Shown piece by piece: positions 13,467-15,993 of a stretch of DNA of 15,993 bases. The notes under the pieces were generated by a model. That model had not been told where the DNA came from and searched no databases. It saw only the letters and a list, made by a program, of their open reading frames with translations. Position 1 is the first letter of the stretch, and each line of letters begins with the position of its first letter. The DNA is from O2-02-FULL-42-9 sp038043025 (GTDB lineage Bacteria; Pseudomonadota; Gammaproteobacteria; UBA12402): positions 1-15,993 of the forward strand of contig JBBTCW010000061.1 of assembly GCA_038043025.1 (NCBI GenBank). Reading direction: 5' to 3'. Made by a program: the position numbers and the translations under genes.

Positions 13467-14102
13467 TTACCTCTGCTCGGTCATGCGCAGTTCACGCTCG
13501 GTTTCTGTTAAACTCAGCTGAAATGCATCACGCGTGAACAAACGATCGGCGTATTTTAACAGAGGTGCCGCCGCTTTAGGCAATACAATGCCCCATTTCG
13601 GCAATCGCCACAAAATAGGTGCCACATAACAGTCCACTAATGAAAACTCTTCACTTAAAAAATAAGGAAAATCCGCAAAGGTATCGGCGATACTGGTTAA
13701 TCCATCAATCAATTCTGCCTTGGCTACCGCTGTTTTTTCTGTTTTATTTTCAATATCCGGAATCAAACTACACCAATCACGCTCAACGCGATACATCATC
13801 AAACGATATTTAGCACGCATCACAGGATATACGGGCAGTAAAGGAGGATGAGGGAAACGCTCATCCAAATATTCGACAATAATATTGGAATTATATAAAA
13901 CAAGATCGCGATCAACCAAAGTGGGTACGGAATTATAAGGGTTCAGACGAGAAAGATCTTCGACAATATTGTGACGACCGATTTCGATCACATCTGATAA
14001 AATACCTTTTTCGGCCAAGACGATACGCACACGATGACTCTCGATATCCTTCGATCCGCTATACAGCGTCATCACAATACGTTTTTTTGTCATTACTGCC
14101 AT
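13467..14102 (-). CDS. sspA: Stringent starvation protein A (RNA polymerase-associated, GST fold)
   Basis: 211 residues, normal family length. The thioredoxin-like N-terminal domain (MTLYSGSKDIESHRVRIVLAEKG) and helical C-terminal domain of the GST fold are clear, with the SspA surface pocket FPHPPLLPVYP (83-93; F83, P84, H85, P86, Y92 at the E. coli positions). SspA binds RNA polymerase holoenzyme and alters stress gene expression. In several pathogens it also controls virulence genes, which is of interest given the accessory genes nearby. GGGAG lies 6 bases before the ATG. The gene is 46 bases after rpsI without a terminator, so it probably shares the ribosomal protein transcript. Confidence 0.96.
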   Translation of the reverse strand: MAVMTKKRIVMTLYSGSKDIESHRVRIVLAEKGILSDVIEIGRHNIVEDLSRLNPYNSVPTLVDRDLVLYNSNIIVEYLDERFPHPPLLPVYPVMRAKYRLMMYRVERDWCSLIPDIENKTEKTAVAKAELIDGLTSIADTFADFPYFLSEEFSLVDCYVAPILWRLPKWGIVLPKAAAPLLKYADRLFTRDAFQLSLTETERELRMTEQR

Positions 14103-14148
14103 ACATCACTCCCGTTGACGGCAACTTACATAGAAAAAATAGAGAATA

Positions 14149-14601
14149 TTAACGTTTGGAGTACTGAGTAGCTCTGCGCGCACCGTGTAATCCGACTTTC
14201 TTACGTTCAACCTTCCTTGCATCGCGTGTTAACAAGCCCTGATCGCGCAACAGCCGACGAAATGATCGTTCAGTCCCGGCTTTTCCGGCCACACCATCAT
14301 CGCCTTCGTCATAATGAACAAGCGCTCGAGCAATCCCTAAGCGAATCGCACCGGCTTGACCACTAATGCCGCCGCCTCGCACACGAATCTTAATATCGAA
14401 TTTATCAACCATATTCACCGCTTGCAAAGACTGCATAATCACCATGCGAGCCGTCTCTCGGGTCACATACTTATCCATTTCGCAAGCATTGATTTCAAAC
14501 TTGCCTTTGCCTGGCTTCATCCATACTCGCGCCGTCGAACTCTTACGACGACCGGTACCATAATAACTCACTGTTTCCGCTGCCTTTGCTTTCGTTACCA
14601 T
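14149..14601 (-). CDS. rpsI: 30S ribosomal protein S9, with an internal insertion
   Basis: 150 residues against about 130 in E. coli. Core motifs are intact: YYGTGRRKSSTARV (13-26), RGGGISGQAGAIRLGIARAL (75-94), LLTRDARKVERKKVGL and the C-terminal YSKR, whose last arginine reaches the P-site tRNA. The extra length is about 7 residues at the N-terminus and about 13 residues (GDDGVAGKAGTER, about 100-112) between HYDE and the following helix. Both keep the reading frame and the rest of the protein is normal, so this is a working S9. GAGG lies upstream of the ATG. The stop of rplM is 23 bases away; second gene of the operon. Confidence 0.97.
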   Translation of the reverse strand: MVTKAKAAETVSYYGTGRRKSSTARVWMKPGKGKFEINACEMDKYVTRETARMVIMQSLQAVNMVDKFDIKIRVRGGGISGQAGAIRLGIARALVHYDEGDDGVAGKAGTERSFRRLLRDQGLLTRDARKVERKKVGLHGARRATQYSKR

Positions 14602-14624
14602 AAATCCAATTTCCTCATTATACG

Positions 14625-15053
14625 TTATATGTCAAGTGTTTCTGGGTTTTGTGCACTATGCGGATGGATCGCGCCGGCATAAACATGCAGTTTTTTATAT
14701 GTTTGTCGACCCAACGGACCTTTTGGCAACATATTTTTGATGGCGGCCTCGAGAATGCGCTCTGGCTTTTCAGCTAATAATTTATTGAAAACGATCGATT
14801 TTAGCCCGCCCGGATACTCAGAATGGTGGTGATATTGCTTCGCCTCGCCCTTATTGCCGGTGACGCGAATCAACTCCGCATTAATCACGATAATATTGTC
14901 ACCCAAATCCATGTTTGGCGTATATTCAGGTTTATGTTTTCCCATCAATCGAAAGGCTATTTTGCTGGCTAAACGCCCCAGAATCTTATCTTTTGCATCG
15001 ACAACATGCCAATGTTGCACTATTGACTCCGGTTTTACGGTTACTGTTCTCAT
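14625..15053 (-). CDS. rplM: 50S ribosomal protein L13
   Basis: 142 residues, identical in length to E. coli L13, from the ATG at 15053. A start 14 codons further upstream is open but unlikely: MRTVTVKPESIVQHWHVVDA matches the family N-terminus and GGAG lies about 10 bases before it. Family motifs include LGRLAS, MGKHKPEYTPNMDLGDNIIVINA, HHHSEYPGGLK, MLPKGPLGR and the C-terminal LDI. L13 is an early assembly protein of the large subunit and in E. coli controls its own operon through the leader. First gene of rplM-rpsI-sspA-sspB, from the promoter at 15106-15134. Confidence 0.97.
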   Translation of the reverse strand: MRTVTVKPESIVQHWHVVDAKDKILGRLASKIAFRLMGKHKPEYTPNMDLGDNIIVINAELIRVTGNKGEAKQYHHHSEYPGGLKSIVFNKLLAEKPERILEAAIKNMLPKGPLGRQTYKKLHVYAGAIHPHSAQNPETLDI

Positions 15054-15105
15054 GAGATTACTGCTCCAATTAAAACACCTAGGTGAGATCACCAAAGAGG
15101 GCGAA

Positions 15106-15134
15106 ATTGTACAAAACTAACCCGTAATTTACAA
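15106..15134 (-). promoter_or_regulatory. Promoter of the rplM-rpsI-sspA-sspB operon
   Basis: On the - strand TTGTAA (15134-15129), 17 bases, TACAAT (15111-15106). The predicted start near 15099 gives a leader of about 46 bases. That leader holds the overlapping symmetric sequences GGTGA-TC-TCACC (15093-15082) and CACCTAGGTG (15085-15076). Confidence 0.65.
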
Positions 15135-15234
15135 GCCATATTGACTATATATTTCAAAAGATTTTCAGCAACGCGACCCAATTTGCCCAACAGATGCACA
15201 ATAATACTCTATAAATATCCATGAATGTCGCTAT

Positions 15235-15299
15235 AAAAAAAATTATTCAAAAAAAAACAGCAAAAAATACTGAAAAACAGCAGTTTTTTATTAAAAAAA
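15235..15299. promoter_or_regulatory. Phased A-tracts upstream of the HU-like gene
   Basis: A-runs at 15235-15242, 15249-15257, 15262-15267, 15273-15277 and 15293-15299 and a T-run at 15284-15289 recur about every 10-12 bases from 15249 on. Such phasing bends DNA. The promoter itself is uncertain: TTGCAA (15308-15313) and TAATCT (15329-15334) have a 15-base spacer. No gene is present in 15135-15390. Confidence 0.5.
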
Positions 15300-15390
15300 C
15301 TTCCAAATTGCAAACAGTGTGATATCTTTAATCTGTTTGGTAGATACCAAATAATCTTATTATTAAATTTATTATATGAGGGATTTAACA

Positions 15391-15816
15391 ATGGCCGTTA
15401 AAAAGTCCAAACAGCACAAAGCAACTCGTGCAAAACCGAAAAAAGCTGCTAAGAAAGCAACAAAAAAAATAGTCCAAATAAAAACAACGCCTATCAACAA
15501 TCAGGCTGTCGAGAAAGTCTATACCAAGACCGAATTACAACGTACGCTCGCCGGTTATGCTGGCGTTTCCAAGCAAGACGTTGCCAAAGTCATGGATGGA
15601 TTATCAAAGGTTGTCCATAATCACATCCGCAAGGGCGGTTGTGGTCTAATCAAATTAGAAGGCTTAATGAAGATCGAAAGAGTTCATAAGCCTGCTAAGA
15701 AAGCCCGTAAAGGAATTAACCCCTTCACAGGCGCAGAAATGATGTTTAAAGCAAAACCAGCACATAACGTCGTTAAAGTTAGAACGTTAAAACGACTCAA
15801 GGAAATGGTTAAATAA
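15391..15816 (+). CDS. HU/IHF-family DNA-binding protein with lysine-rich N-terminal extension
   Basis: 141 residues from the ATG at 15391, preferred over the ATG at 15376 because GAGGGA (15378-15383) lies 7 bases before it. The first 40 or so residues are a basic tail rich in K, A and T (KPKKAAKKATKK). The rest is an HU fold: dimerisation helices (YTKTELQRTLAGYAGVSKQDVAKVMDGL, 44-71), the strand region KGGCGLIKLEGLMKIE, and the DNA-inserting arm ARKGINPFTGAEMMF (105-119) with the N110-P111 that in HU/IHF intercalates in the minor groove. It probably compacts or bends the nucleoid DNA. The combination of HU with a histone H1-like tail is known in some bacteria, often linked to a dormant or compact cell form. 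Monocistronic, with its own terminator. Confidence 0.9.
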   Translation: MAVKKSKQHKATRAKPKKAAKKATKKIVQIKTTPINNQAVEKVYTKTELQRTLAGYAGVSKQDVAKVMDGLSKVVHNHIRKGGCGLIKLEGLMKIERVHKPAKKARKGINPFTGAEMMFKAKPAHNVVKVRTLKRLKEMVK

Positions 15817-15837
15817 GTGCCTTTTGCTTGAACTATA

Positions 15838-15864
15838 AAAACCCCGCCTATGGCGGGGTTTTTT
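15838..15864 (+). terminator. Rho-independent terminator of the HU-like gene
   Basis: CCCCGCC (15842-15848), TAT loop, GGCGGGG (15852-15858), then six T; preceded by AAAAA, so it may also work in reverse. It lies 22 bases after the stop codon. Confidence 0.93.
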
Positions 15865-15934
15865 GTTTGAGCTGTCATTTCGAGGAACTGAGACCAGCCC
15901 ATTCGCATGAGTCGTAAAATAATAACAACATCTT

Positions 15935-15976
15935 TTTCTCCCCTTTCTTTTGCTTGTCCAAAAGAAAGGGGAGAAA
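15935..15976. repeat. Perfect 18-base inverted repeat near the window end
   Basis: The left arm 15935-15952 and right arm 15959-15976 are exact complements around the 6-base loop CTTGTC; the purine-rich right arm begins CAAAAGAAAGGGG. A partial copy, CCAAAAGAAAGGGGG, is found near 4782. It lacks a T-run and coding signal. The stretch 15865-15993 contains no gene that I can support. Confidence 0.8.
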
Positions 15977-15993
15977 GAAAAGGACACCCCGAA

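Noticed and set aside
14614..14634. TTGACA and TATAAT between rplM and rpsI as a promoter
   Set aside because: Only about 7 bases separate the two hexamers; TTGACA is the end of the rplM coding sequence.

Overview
The window reads as a chromosomal segment of a gammaproteobacterium, most likely of the Legionellales/Coxiella-like type. This is inferred from the housekeeping gene order (SRP RNA, dnaX, ybaB, recR; rplM, rpsI, sspA, sspB), from dispersed palindromic repeats of the kind common in host-associated bacteria, and from large unrecognised helical proteins beside a PmrA-type operator. No 16S rRNA or other decisive taxonomic marker is present.

Layout. 1-1004 (- strand): an AbiEi-like antitoxin followed by a short, apparently broken AbiEii-like toxin start. 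1005-1296: an orphan terminator and a cluster of strong hairpins. 1297-4141 (+ strand): the 4.5S SRP RNA, then dnaX, a promoter plus a palindromic repeat, ybaB, recR and a closing hairpin. This is the DNA replication and recombination cluster. 4154-5040: a small Arg/Gln-rich protein on the - strand with a 17-codon leader ORF, then non-coding DNA with modular palindromic repeats. 5075-6707 (- strand): a phosphate transport pair, a DUF47/PhoU-like protein followed by a PiT permease.

6810-11809 is the accessory part. Two adjacent - strand genes of 381 and 861 codons share a segment with an identical core KDRGWFGGKNLWKEL. The larger one also has a long (EAAA)n helix. A divergent 293-codon gene lies upstream. 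The intergenic region between the divergent genes has a close match to the PmrA operator known from Legionella and Coxiella, placed just before a good -10 for the 861-codon gene. My best inference is a small group of paralogous, possibly secreted (Dot/Icm-type) proteins of undescribed family.

11881-13055: a DUF4143 ATPase whose near-consensus promoter puts the transcription start on the ATG itself, so the mRNA is probably leaderless. 13048-15134 (- strand): the rplM-rpsI-sspA-sspB operon with a good promoter; ribosomal protein S9 has an unusual internal insertion. 15235-15864: phased A-tracts, a HU-family DNA-binding protein with a lysine-rich tail, and a textbook terminator. The window ends in another inverted repeat.
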